Source: CAYMJO01 sp964391305 (lineage in GTDB: Bacteria > Patescibacteriota > CALEFQ01). Taken from it: a stretch of DNA of 13,807 bases. Made by a program: the position numbers and the translations under genes. Below the pieces are notes generated by a model. That model was not told the origin of the DNA and did no database searches. It was given only the letters and a program-made list of their open reading frames with translations. Shown one piece after another: positions 1 through 7,026 of this stretch. How positions within the stretch are numbered: position 1 is the first letter of the stretch; each line of letters starts with the position of its first letter. The stretch lies in contig CAYMJO010000026.1 of NCBI GenBank assembly GCA_964391305.1, positions 1 to 13,807 on the forward strand. Reading direction: 5' to 3'.

Positions 1-40
1 TTACTTTAATTGGCTGTCTTAATCCAATTTTATTGAAAAG

Positions 41-610
41 TCAATTACTTTTTTGGATTTTTCTTATTATTTCGGCGGTTTCCTTGATCGCTTTATTTAG
101 CTTTCCTTCCCAATTTGTGACGACATGGTCGAAATTTTTGCTTTCTTTTAGTTCTTTTTCCGCGTTTTTAAGTCTGATTTTTATTTGCTCTTTGTCGGTG
201 TTTGCTTCTATCATGCGGCGCTTAAGGTCTTTTGGATTCCCCGGCTTTATGAAAATTTTCAAGGCTTTTGGGATTTGTTTTTTCACTTTTTTCGCTCCTT
301 GTACATCTATTCTTAAAATTACGTTGTATCCTTTTTTAACCTGTTCCAAAATTTCTTTCTTGGGCGAGCCATATTTATATCCGTGTACTTTCGTCCATTC
401 TAGAAAAAATCCTCCGTTGATTTTTTTATCGAAATCTTTTTCTGAAAGAAACCCTTGATCGAAATCTTCTGTTTTTGTTCTCCTCGGCCTCGTTGTGTAC
501 GTTCCGATTTTTTTTATATTAAGATCTTTTATTTTTATGAGGCCTGCTATGATTGTGTCTTTGCCGGACTTCGATGGGCCGGAGATTATTATGAGGTTGC
601 CTTTGTTCAT
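41..610 (-). CDS. gmk: Guanylate kinase
   Basis: This 189-residue protein should phosphorylate GMP to GDP with ATP in the cytoplasm. The length is close to the family's usual 185-210. Visible motifs are a P-loop at residues 11-19 (GPSKSGKDT), the GMP-binding TTRPRR at 39-44, FLEW at 69-72 followed by YGS at 80-82, the core strand RIDVQGAKKVK at 100-110, and a lid-like segment with the arginines of RRM (131-133) and IRL (145-147). The P-loop has Asp where most guanylate kinases have Ser after the Lys; the following Thr is kept. The start ATG overlaps the RluD gene's TGA stop by 4 nt, so the two are surely co-transcribed and probably translationally coupled. The stop is TGA at 41-43. The 40 bases beyond it hold no further gene I can recognise. 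Confidence 0.96.
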   Translation of the reverse strand: MNKGNLIIISGPSKSGKDTIIAGLIKIKDLNIKKIGTYTTRPRRTKTEDFDQGFLSEKDFDKKINGGFFLEWTKVHGYKYGSPKKEILEQVKKGYNVILRIDVQGAKKVKKQIPKALKIFIKPGNPKDLKRRMIEANTDKEQIKIRLKNAEKELKESKNFDHVVTNWEGKLNKAIKETAEIIRKIQKSN

Positions 611-1518
611 AGTAGTTCGAATTTTTTAGGGATTTTTGTTTCAAATTCTTTTGCGGTTCCATCTAAATCTTCGAAAGAAATTTTCTGCGCGTGCAAATAC
701 ATCGGTTTTTGCTCTGCTGTTTTTTTGTTTCCATAAAGTGTATCGCCAACGATTGGATTGCCAAGCGACGCAAGATGCACCCGTATTTGGTGCATTCTGC
801 CAGTTTCCGGCAGGGCGCGAACGAGTGTCCTTTGGGGATCTTCGAAGGTCTTTGTAACATTATACACCGTTTTGGAAAATTTTGCCTGTAATGATTTTTC
901 GCCGTTCAAAATTCGTTTCATCGGATTATGTTTCGATCTTTGCATGTATCCTTCTATGACGCCTTGCTTTTTGGCGATGTGTCCTTCGGTGAGCGCGATA
1001 TAAGTTTTCTTGACCTTGCGCTTTTTGAATTGTTCTTTCAAATGATCGAATCCTTTTTTTGTTCTTGCGATGATCATCACTCCCGAAGTTTGCTTGTCTA
1101 AACGGTGCACGATTCCGGGCCGAAGCTTGTCCTCGCCGACATTCGTGATTTTTGGATATTTCGCGATGAGCCCGTTTACGAGCGTTTTATCCAAGTTCCC
1201 GTTTCCGGGATGCACGACGAGTCCCGCGGGTTTGTTTATAACGATGAAATCTTTTTCTTCAGCGAGTACATCGAATTTTATATCGTCATCTGGTTTGACT
1301 TCGATCGGTTTTTCTTTTTCAAAGTTGATTTTCAATTCATCGTTCTCTTTCAATTTGTGTGCCGACTTTGTTATTTTTTTATTTTTTAAAAAAACAGAGC
1401 CGCTTTTTATTAATCTCTGTAAATAAGATCGGGATGATTCTTCAAAATTTTCTACTAAAAATTTGTCCAAGCGAATGCCGGAAATTTCTTTTTTTATTTT
1501 AAAAAAATATTCTTGCAT
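607..1518 (-). CDS. rluD: RluD-family 23S rRNA pseudouridine synthase
   Basis: This 303-residue enzyme should isomerise uridine to pseudouridine in rRNA. An N-terminal S4 RNA-binding domain covers about residues 13-68, and the RluA/RluD catalytic domain about 85-300. The catalytic motif HRLDKQTSG is intact, with Asp141 as the nucleophile. The downstream motifs RALPETGRMHQIRVHLA (about 234-250) and GDTLYG (258-263) are also present. The exact target uridines cannot be read from sequence, so the symbol means family level. The reading frame is open up to 1596, but I choose ATG 1518: family homology starts there, and a TATAAT lies only 7 nt upstream. It is the first gene of a two-gene operon with gmk. 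Confidence 0.92.
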   Translation of the reverse strand: MQEYFFKIKKEISGIRLDKFLVENFEESSRSYLQRLIKSGSVFLKNKKITKSAHKLKENDELKINFEKEKPIEVKPDDDIKFDVLAEEKDFIVINKPAGLVVHPGNGNLDKTLVNGLIAKYPKITNVGEDKLRPGIVHRLDKQTSGVMIIARTKKGFDHLKEQFKKRKVKKTYIALTEGHIAKKQGVIEGYMQRSKHNPMKRILNGEKSLQAKFSKTVYNVTKTFEDPQRTLVRALPETGRMHQIRVHLASLGNPIVGDTLYGNKKTAEQKPMYLHAQKISFEDLDGTAKEFETKIPKKFELL

Positions 1519-1525
1519 TTGTTTG

Positions 1526-1534
1526 ATTATAGCA
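1526..1534 (-). promoter_or_regulatory. Extended -10 promoter of the RluD-gmk operon
   Basis: On the minus strand the bases read TGCTATAAT, a perfect extended -10 element. No good -35 lies at the usual distance, as expected for extended -10 promoters. The hexamer ends 7 nt before the ATG of the RluD gene, so the predicted start of transcription falls on or next to the start codon. This implies a leaderless mRNA. Confidence 0.7.
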
Positions 1535-1591
1535 CATGTCGATGTCAGTCGCGAAATTTTTGTGCAGGCAGACAGTGTCCTGTCCCTGCAT

Positions 1592-1912
1592 TTCAAAATA
1601 AAGAACCCAACCTCATAACTGACCCGGGAAATGCAAGGAGAGCTTGCTTCTCTGCAGGAATAAATCCTTTGCAGAAGTTCCGGGCCATGTATGAGATTGG
1701 GTTTTTTTGTTTATTTATACCGCATCTGCAGAAGCGACGCAGAACCGTTTTGTCATGTAGACTGCGCGGTTCTGCGCAGCGCACTCGACATTTGCGTGCC
1801 GAACGCGCTATATTCGCTTCTGCAGTTGCGATATTACCGCAATTGCAGGGATAAAACCCATTCTGAAAGCTTGGAGTTTAATAAGTAATTAATGCCCCAG
1901 CTTTACAGAATC
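1592..1912 (-). ncRNA. Candidate structured non-coding RNA of unknown family
   Basis: No convincing gene lies here, but helices are dense. In minus-strand order: (a) a 5' hairpin pairing 1906-1911 with 1860-1865 and continuing through AAAGCT/AGCTTT; (b) a small GGG/CCC hairpin at 1848-1859; (c) TTGCG/CGCAA at 1826-1842; (d) a junction closed by a perfect 12-bp helix (1814-1825 with 1726-1737), holding a perfect 10-bp arm (1767-1776 with 1738-1747) and a second arm (1805-1809 with 1778-1782); (e) a long arm with a 14-bp base (1690-1703 with 1604-1617) and interrupted inner helices, followed by CTTTATTTT. Two helices pair better as minus-strand RNA, where C/A mismatches become U-G wobbles; one shorter extension favours plus. 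A consensus promoter sits just upstream. I find no tmRNA T-loop, RNase P P4 core or SRP core. The 3' end is approximate. It could instead be a long leader read through into the RluD gene. Confidence 0.55.
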
Positions 1913-1917
1913 ATATC

Positions 1918-1946
1918 ACCTTAGCATATCTAAAAGATTTTGTCAA
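1918..1946 (-). promoter_or_regulatory. Promoter for the candidate structured RNA
   Basis: On the minus strand TTGACA (1941-1946) is followed after exactly 17 nt by TAAGGT (1918-1923), preceded by TGC, which makes an extended -10. Transcription should begin near 1911-1912, precisely where the first helix of the proposed RNA begins. It is the best sigma-70-type promoter in the window, and there is no reading frame directly downstream to explain it. Confidence 0.68.
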
Positions 1947-2124
1947 GTTTTTTGGGCGTTTTTTGTTCTTTTTTGCCTAAAATAAGACTTTTTTTATATT
2001 TTTATGACCGAGTTTGGATTCTTTTTCCATTGATATTTTATTAAATCTATACCATTTGAAAATCCTGTCAAGTGGTACGAATGGCCCAATTTTCGCTTGA
2101 ATGGTTTTACTTTTTTCAAAACCC

Positions 2125-2153
2125 TTTTCAAAATTTTAGAATTAGTATATAAT
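2125..2153 (+). promoter_or_regulatory. Probable promoter of the ATP synthase operon
   Basis: A perfect TATAAT (2148-2153) lies 17 nt after TTTTCA (2125-2130). The start would be near 2160, giving a leader of about 83 nt before atpB. The same TTTTCA-17-TATAAT layout occurs on the minus strand before the surface-protein gene. The stretch 1947-2124 holds T-rich sequence and no supportable gene. Confidence 0.6.
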
Positions 2154-2172
2154 GACGGTGAAAACTCGATGT

Positions 2173-2206
2173 AAAAACCAGCAGTTGTATTTCTGTGCAT
2201 GTTTTT
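2173..2206 (+). repeat. Imperfect hairpin in the ATP synthase leader
   Basis: AAAAAC and GCA on the left arm face TGC and GTTTTT on the right, with two-base internal loops. A run of six T follows about 7 nt later (2214-2219). It could be a weak attenuator or only a leader fold. The 10-mer AAAACCAGCA on its left arm recurs in the hairpin before atpE. Confidence 0.3.
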
Positions 2207-2242
2207 GTTAGCCTTTTTTCGTCATAAAGCGTACCATTCAAT

Positions 2243-2986
2243 ATGCTAAATATTTCATTTACACCCGAGCCAATATTTCATATTGGGAGTTTCGTGATTA
2301 CCAACTCCCTTCTTGTCGCGTGGATAGGTATTTTGATTTTGTTTATTCTTTGTATTATTGGAACGAGGAAGCTCAAAATGATTCCAAGTGGTTTGCAGGC
2401 GTTGCTCGAGTACATGGTTGAGGCCCTCGAGAGAATGGTTCATGGAGTGACAGACGACAAAGAACAAACAAAAAAGTTTTTTCCTTTCATAGCTTCGATC
2501 TTTGTTTATCTTATACTTTTAAACTGGATGGAAGTCATTCCCGGATTTTCTACAATCGGAATCTGGGAAGTGGACCGCGGCGAAGCCGTGCTTGTGCCTT
2601 TCTTTCGAGCGGCAACGGCTGATTTGAACCTGACTATCGCGATGGCAGTCATCTCGGTTTTGGTTGTGCAGGTTACTGGAATCGCGGCTCTCGGTTTCTT
2701 CAAGTACGCGGGCAAGTTTATAACTTTCAGAGGCCCGATGGCGTTTATTGTCGGCATCCTTGAGCTCATCAGCGAAGTCGTGAAGATCATCTCGTTCTCC
2801 TTTCGTTTGTTCGGCAACCTTTTTGCGGGAGAAGTTCTTCTCATAGTGATGACTTATCTTGTGCCGTTCGTCATTCCCATGCCTTTCATCGGACTTGAGA
2901 TTTTTGTCGGCTTCATTCAGGCTTTGGTGTTTGCGATGCTTACGCTTGTGTTCTTGAAAATGGCGACGCAGGAACCTGTCCATTAA
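2243..2986 (+). CDS. atpB: F-type ATP synthase subunit a
   Basis: This 247-residue polytopic membrane protein forms the ion half-channels of Fo. About five to six hydrophobic segments are visible (roughly 15-40, 80-100, 130-152, 165-185, 195-217, 220-240). The family signature SFSFRLFGNLFAGE spans 184-197, with the essential Arg188 (equivalent to E. coli Arg210) and Glu197; Gln226 sits in the last helix. ATG 2243 gives the expected N-terminus and has no Shine-Dalgarno sequence before it. It opens the operon: no atpI lies upstream. An 87-nt gap with a hairpin separates it from atpE. Confidence 0.97.
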   Translation: MLNISFTPEPIFHIGSFVITNSLLVAWIGILILFILCIIGTRKLKMIPSGLQALLEYMVEALERMVHGVTDDKEQTKKFFPFIASIFVYLILLNWMEVIPGFSTIGIWEVDRGEAVLVPFFRAATADLNLTIAMAVISVLVVQVTGIAALGFFKYAGKFITFRGPMAFIVGILELISEVVKIISFSFRLFGNLFAGEVLLIVMTYLVPFVIPMPFIGLEIFVGFIQALVFAMLTLVFLKMATQEPVH

Positions 2987-3018
2987 GTATTTAGAGCATT
3001 TACAATAATTAACCTGTC

Positions 3019-3054
3019 TGTGCTGAGTTTTTAAAAAATATCAAAACCAGCATA
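3019..3054 (+). repeat. Hairpin between atpB and atpE
   Basis: The left arm TGTGCTGAGTTTT pairs with the right arm AAAACCAGCATA over 12 pairs, with one bulged A and one G-U. It ends 19 nt before the atpE start. There is no T-run straight after it, so a terminator is unlikely. It could protect or expose the c-subunit message, which must be made in excess of the other subunits. Confidence 0.5.
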
Positions 3055-3073
3055 GATCAATATCTCAACAATT

Positions 3074-3301
3074 ATGGACGTAGAATCAGCAAGATTAATA
3101 GGCGCGGCGATTGCGATGGGCGCGGGCGCGATCGGTCCCGGCATTGGCATTGGTTTGCTTGCGCAGGGAGCACTTAACGCGGTTGGACGCAATCCCGAGG
3201 CGGCATCAAAGATTCAAAGCATGATGATTTTGGGCATTGCCTTCGCCGAAGCGGTCGCGATATATGCTTTGGTTATAGCACTGATTGTAAAATTTGTTTA
3301 A
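3074..3301 (+). CDS. atpE: F-type ATP synthase subunit c
   Basis: This 75-residue two-helix hairpin protein forms the rotating c-ring. Helix 1 (about 7-32) holds the glycine-rich run GAGAIGPGIGIG; the polar loop is GRNPEA (38-43), matching the conserved R-Q/N-P loop. Helix 2 (about 48-74) carries the ion-binding carboxylate Glu59. The residues that bind sodium in Na+-type rings (Gln in helix 1, Ser/Thr after the Glu, as in Ilyobacter) are Ile26 and Ala60 here, so proton coupling is the better guess. No Shine-Dalgarno sequence precedes the ATG. Confidence 0.97.
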   Translation: MDVESARLIGAAIAMGAGAIGPGIGIGLLAQGALNAVGRNPEAASKIQSMMILGIAFAEAVAIYALVIALIVKFV

Positions 3302-3303
3302 AA

Positions 3304-3331
3304 AAATTCTTTGTATTTTTATAAAGAATTT
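3304..3331 (+). repeat. Hairpin between atpE and atpF
   Basis: A perfect 9-bp inverted repeat, AAATTCTTT and AAAGAATTT, with a 10-nt loop begins 3 nt after the atpE stop codon. It is all A/T-rich and lacks a following T-run. It might act as a 3' stabiliser for an atpE-containing message. Confidence 0.45.
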
Positions 3332-3336
3332 ATAAT
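3331..3336 (+). promoter_or_regulatory. Possible internal -10 before atpF
   Basis: A perfect TATAAT ends 12 nt before the atpF ATG. The base context is very AT-rich and no good -35 is seen (TCTTTG at 17 nt), so chance is a real alternative. If used, it would give an almost leaderless message. Confidence 0.25.
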
Positions 3337-3348
3337 GTTTTAAAAATC

Positions 3349-3840
3349 ATGGAGATTTTAGAAAACTTAGGAATAGATCCGTTGCATCTTATCGCGCAGA
3401 TCATTAATTTTGCCGTGGTTTTGGTTATTTTGCGGGTTTTTCTCTACAAGCCGATAAAGAAAATTTTTGATAAAAGAAGAAAGAAGATCGAAGAAGGACT
3501 TTCGCAGGCGGAAAAAGCCGAGCAGAGAGCGGAAAAAATCAAAAAAGAAAGCGCAAAAGAAGAAGAGCTTGCGAGGAAAGAAGTGCAGAAAATGGCTGAG
3601 AAGGCGAAGAAGGAACAGGTAGAACTGAAATCGAGACTCAACGAAGAGGCGAAGTTGGACGCGGAAAAGCTTTTGGAAAAAACTCGAAAGGAAATTGAAG
3701 CTGAGAAAAAGCAGATGGTCGAAGATATGAAAAAAAAGACGGCAGAGGTTATTTCTGAAGCTGCGGAAAAGGTCATTGCCAAGGAAGTTGATGCCAAGAT
3801 GCACCAGAGTCTAATAGAGGATACCATTGCCAAGTTGTAG
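3349..3840 (+). CDS. atpF: F-type ATP synthase subunit b
   Basis: This 163-residue peripheral-stalk protein holds the F1 head against the a subunit. One membrane helix lies near residues 12-32, followed by YKPIKKIFDKRRKKIEEGL, a typical start of the b-subunit cytoplasmic helix. Residues 40-150 form a long Lys/Glu/Ala-rich coiled coil ending in EAAEKVIAKEVDAK, which resembles the delta-binding tail. The length is normal for the family (about 156-170). The start ATG gives the expected short N-terminus; no Shine-Dalgarno sequence is seen. Confidence 0.95.
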   Translation: MEILENLGIDPLHLIAQIINFAVVLVILRVFLYKPIKKIFDKRRKKIEEGLSQAEKAEQRAEKIKKESAKEEELARKEVQKMAEKAKKEQVELKSRLNEEAKLDAEKLLEKTRKEIEAEKKQMVEDMKKKTAEVISEAAEKVIAKEVDAKMHQSLIEDTIAKL

Positions 3841-3886
3841 GTATCTGGTATTTTCGTATATCGTATATTGATTAATCATATTTGAC

Positions 3887-4402
3887 ATGATTTCTTCTCA
3901 AGAATACGCAACAACTTTGCTCGAACTTGCAGATGAAAAAGATGCAACACTTCGCATTTCTGGAGATTTGGAATTGATTTTGAAAAAGTACGCGGAAGAA
4001 AAAAAGATTTTCAAGAGTGAAGAGTCAGTTCAAAAAGAATTTTTCAAAAAAATGGATAATGTTATGGTTAGCTTTTTGAGCGTGCTTGTCAAAAATAAAG
4101 ACGTTGATAAGCTTCCCATCATTGCCGCATACTTTTGGAAAATTTCTTTCAAGATTGAAAGAGGGACTTTCCAGCAGGTTATTGTGAGAAGCGCTGTGCC
4201 TCTTTCCCCTGAACAAAGGGCTAAAATAGCGAAACGCCTTGTGGAAAGACTTGACAAGGAGCTTTCTATAAAATATGTGATTGATCCTGGAATTCTTGGG
4301 GGAATTATTGTTCGAGCCGGAGATTTCTATTTTAACAACAGTTTGAAAAAGAAGATAAGTTTGCTCAAGCATGATTTGGTGAAAAAGGAGCACTATTACT
4401 AG
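3887..4402 (+). CDS. atpH: F-type ATP synthase subunit delta
   Basis: This 171-residue protein joins the b stalk to the alpha subunits at the top of F1. The N-terminal helical domain (about 1-105) is divergent; the C-terminal part is clear, with VRSAVPLSPEQRAKIAKRL (about 105-123) and DPGILGGIIVRAGDFYFNNS (about 137-156), matching the family's D-P-x-x-x-G-G-x-x-x-R-x-G-D pattern. It lies 46 nt after atpF and about 107 nt before atpA, the standard order. No Shine-Dalgarno sequence is visible; the sequence before the ATG is rich in A/T. Confidence 0.93.
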   Translation: MISSQEYATTLLELADEKDATLRISGDLELILKKYAEEKKIFKSEESVQKEFFKKMDNVMVSFLSVLVKNKDVDKLPIIAAYFWKISFKIERGTFQQVIVRSAVPLSPEQRAKIAKRLVERLDKELSIKYVIDPGILGGIIVRAGDFYFNNSLKKKISLLKHDLVKKEHYY

Positions 4403-4509
4403 AAATGGTAAAACCTCGATGTCAAGAATTCATCTTCGATTGATTATTTTGTCAGTTAAGAAGATAAACTTTTGACATTTTGGTTTTGATGTTTGTCATT
4501 AATAATATT

Positions 4510-6060
4510 ATGGAACAATTTTTACCGGAATCGAATAAAATTATAAAAAAACTCAAGGAGGAAATTAAATCTTTTGAATTTCATCCGCACGCGAGGAAAG
4601 TTGGATTCGTCACGAAAGTGCAGGACGGCGTTGTTACGATAGATGGTTTGAACGACGCGATGGCGGGCGAAATGCTAAGGCTCAAAGAGAGCATTTACGC
4701 TCTTGTGCTGAACCTAGACGAGGATTCCATAGGCGCTATAGTTCTTGGCGACTATACCAAAATTAAGGAAGGTGAGTCTGTGGACACGACGGGCAAAATT
4801 TTGGAAGTGCCGGTTGGCGAAGCGCTTCTTGGCAGAGTTGTGAATCCCCTCGGAGAGCCGCTTGACGGCAAGGGCGCAATAAAGCATGCCAAATTTTATC
4901 CCGTGGAAAAATTGGCCCCCGGTGTGATAAAAAGGGCTCCCGTTGACTCGCCCGTGCAGACGGGTGTTAAGGCAATTGACGCAATGATCCCCATTGGCAG
5001 AGGACAGAGAGAACTTATCATCGGAGACAGACAAACGGGCAAGACTGCGCTCGCACTTGATACGATCATCAATCAAAAAGATAAAAATCTTCTTTGTATT
5101 TACGTTGCCATTGGACAGAGGGAATCCAAAATCGCAAGATTGGTCGCCCAGCTTGAAAAGCATGACGCGCTTGATAACACCATTGTCGTTGTGAGTGGCG
5201 CGGCGGATCCTGCGGCTCTGACTTATATTGCGCCGTACGCAGGATGTGCGATGGGCGAATATTTTATGGACAAGGGCAAAGATGTTCTTGTGGTCTATGA
5301 CGACCTTACCAAGCACGCTTGGTCTTATAGACAAATCTCGCTTTTGCTCCGGCGCCCTCCGGGACGCGAGGCTTATCCGGGAGATGTTTTTTATCTGCAT
5401 TCGAGATTGCTGGAGCGTGCGGCAAAGCTGGATAAGAAGTATGGTGGAGGATCCTTGACCGCGCTTCCGATCATCGAAACACAGCTTGGCGATATTTCGG
5501 CATACATCCCGACAAATGTGATTTCAATTACAGATGGGCAGATCTATCTTGAGTCGGATTTGTTTTATGCCGGTACGCGTCCCGCATTGAACGTCGGGCT
5601 TTCTGTTTCCCGCGTCGGCTCAAGTGCCCAGACGAAGATCATGAAGAAAATTGCGGGCAAGCTCCGTCTCGACCTTGCACAGTACAGAGAGCTTGCGGCG
5701 TTCGCGCAATTTGGCTCTGACTTGGATAAGGAGACTCGCGAACGCATAGAGCGCGGAAGGCGGACTGTAGAAATTTTGAAGCAGGGACAATATGAGCCGA
5801 TGCCGCTTGCAAATCAGATTATGATAATTTATGCGGCGGTAAACGGATATCTTGATGCGATAAATGTTGGAAGTATCAAAGAAACCGAATCCAAGCTGCA
5901 CGAATATATGAAGACCCAGAAGCCCAAAGTCCTTGATTTGATAAATGACGAAAAAGAATTGACGGAAGATATTGAAAAAGAGATTAAAGATTCGCTGGAT
6001 GATTTTTTAGAAACATTGCCAAAAGAATACAAAATTGTTGAAGAAGAAAAACGATCTTAA
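4510..6060 (+). CDS. atpA: F-type ATP synthase subunit alpha
   Basis: This 516-residue subunit carries the non-catalytic nucleotide sites of F1. Walker A is GDRQTGKT at 172-179. The Walker B strand is VLVVYDDL at about 259-266, followed by YRQISLLLRRPPGREAYPGD. The arginine finger is Arg368 in SVSRVG. The C-terminal helical domain includes LDLAQYRELAAFAQFGSDLD. The frame stays open upstream, with TTG at 4480 and ATG at 4489, but ATG 4510 gives an N-terminus of normal length starting MEQFLPES. No Shine-Dalgarno sequence supports any of the three, so the start is uncertain by up to ten codons. Confidence 0.96.
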   Translation: MEQFLPESNKIIKKLKEEIKSFEFHPHARKVGFVTKVQDGVVTIDGLNDAMAGEMLRLKESIYALVLNLDEDSIGAIVLGDYTKIKEGESVDTTGKILEVPVGEALLGRVVNPLGEPLDGKGAIKHAKFYPVEKLAPGVIKRAPVDSPVQTGVKAIDAMIPIGRGQRELIIGDRQTGKTALALDTIINQKDKNLLCIYVAIGQRESKIARLVAQLEKHDALDNTIVVVSGAADPAALTYIAPYAGCAMGEYFMDKGKDVLVVYDDLTKHAWSYRQISLLLRRPPGREAYPGDVFYLHSRLLERAAKLDKKYGGGSLTALPIIETQLGDISAYIPTNVISITDGQIYLESDLFYAGTRPALNVGLSVSRVGSSAQTKIMKKIAGKLRLDLAQYRELAAFAQFGSDLDKETRERIERGRRTVEILKQGQYEPMPLANQIMIIYAAVNGYLDAINVGSIKETESKLHEYMKTQKPKVLDLINDEKELTEDIEKEIKDSLDDFLETLPKEYKIVEEEKRS

Positions 6061-6074
6061 ATGGTGATAATTAT

Positions 6075-6986
6075 ATGGCTAGTACTAAAGACATAAAACG
6101 CCGAATAAGATCCATTTCCAATACACAAAAAATTACGAAGGCGATGGAAATGGTTGCCGCGTCCAAAATGCGCAGGTCACAGCGGATTGCGTTGCAGGCG
6201 AGGGCGTATGCGGGGGAAGCTTTGTCTTTGATTACCGATCTGGCGAAGGGAGAGGCCGCAAAATCAAGCGAGCTTATGGAGGAAAGAGATGTGAAAAATG
6301 TGTGTTTTGTGATTGTTTCTACGAACAAGGGTTTAGCCGGCGGAATTAATTCGAATCTTTTTCGAGAGGCTCTGAAATATATTGAAAAAGAAAAAGCTAA
6401 AAATCGCAGAGTCTCTGTGGTTGCCATAGGGAAAAAGGGGAGTGATTTTGCCCTTCGTACCGATCTTGATCTTGCGGCTGAATTTCTGGATGTGGTTGAT
6501 AAGACCAGTTCTCAAGGGATATCTCCCATTTTAAAAATAGTGGAAGAGGGTTTTGTAGATAAAAAGTTTGATAAAGTTTGTTTAGTCTATACTGAATTTA
6601 TCTCAACTCTGAATCAAAAGCCCGTTGTACGTCAGCTTTTGCCCGTCACAAAAGATATTCTCGTTATAGAGTCCCAGATAGGCAAGGATGATGATTTAAA
6701 AGGGAAGGCAAAAGTATCCTATCTCGTTTGCACTTTTGAGCCTTCAAAAGAGGAAGTTTTGGAAAGTTTGTTGCCGGAGTTTATCCGTATGCAAATTTAC
6801 TATGCTCTGCTCGAATCACAGGCATCTGAACACAGTGCCCGCATGGTTGCTATGCAGAGCGCGAGCAAGAACGCGGGCGAAATGATCGGTGATCTGACGC
6901 TTACGTTCAATCAGGTGAGGCAGGCCGCGATCACTCGCGAAATCTCGGAGATTGTCGGCGGCAGCGAAGCCCAGCGGAATGGTTGA
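6075..6986 (+). CDS. atpG: F-type ATP synthase subunit gamma
   Basis: This 303-residue subunit is the central shaft that turns inside the alpha/beta hexamer. The N-terminal helix has the signature IKRRIRSISNTQKITKAMEM (7-26) followed by VAASKMRR. The C-terminal helix has EHSARMVAMQSASKNAGEM and a final ITREISEIVGG. It is slightly longer than the usual 285-290 residues, with the extra length in the middle Rossmann-like domain and a short tail. It starts 14 nt after the atpA stop. GGTGAT about 7 nt before the ATG is the only credible Shine-Dalgarno-like sequence in the operon. Confidence 0.96.
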   Translation: MASTKDIKRRIRSISNTQKITKAMEMVAASKMRRSQRIALQARAYAGEALSLITDLAKGEAAKSSELMEERDVKNVCFVIVSTNKGLAGGINSNLFREALKYIEKEKAKNRRVSVVAIGKKGSDFALRTDLDLAAEFLDVVDKTSSQGISPILKIVEEGFVDKKFDKVCLVYTEFISTLNQKPVVRQLLPVTKDILVIESQIGKDDDLKGKAKVSYLVCTFEPSKEEVLESLLPEFIRMQIYYALLESQASEHSARMVAMQSASKNAGEMIGDLTLTFNQVRQAAITREISEIVGGSEAQRNG

Positions 6987-7026
6987 AATACTTGAGCATT
7001 TAATAAAAATCATTTTTATAAGCAAT

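Noticed and set aside
41..1518. Alternative genetic code with UGA as glycine
   Set aside because: TGA ends both gmk and the RluD gene at the expected family lengths.
1513..1888. Several open frames of 60-113 codons on both strands
   Set aside because: They run through the helices of the candidate RNA, have no family resemblance, and show the repeated Cys/Arg-rich composition of non-coding stems.
1592..1912. tmRNA, RNase P RNA, SRP RNA, 6S RNA or T-box as the identity of the structured region
   Set aside because: No T-loop GTTCGA-type sequence, no P4 core GAAAGTCCGGGC, no GGAAG SRP tip, and the single GAACCGCG resembling a T-box lacks the GGGTGG part. 6S is not excluded by sequence, but the multi-domain shape does not fit.
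1994..2200. Minus-strand frame of 68 codons, Lys-rich
   Set aside because: It overlaps the atpB promoter, has no ribosome-binding sequence and no recognisable motif; low-complexity AT-rich sequence explains it.
6952..7026. Upstream extension of atpD overlapping atpG
   Set aside because: The extra 25 residues have no counterpart in beta subunits; homology begins at ATG 7027.
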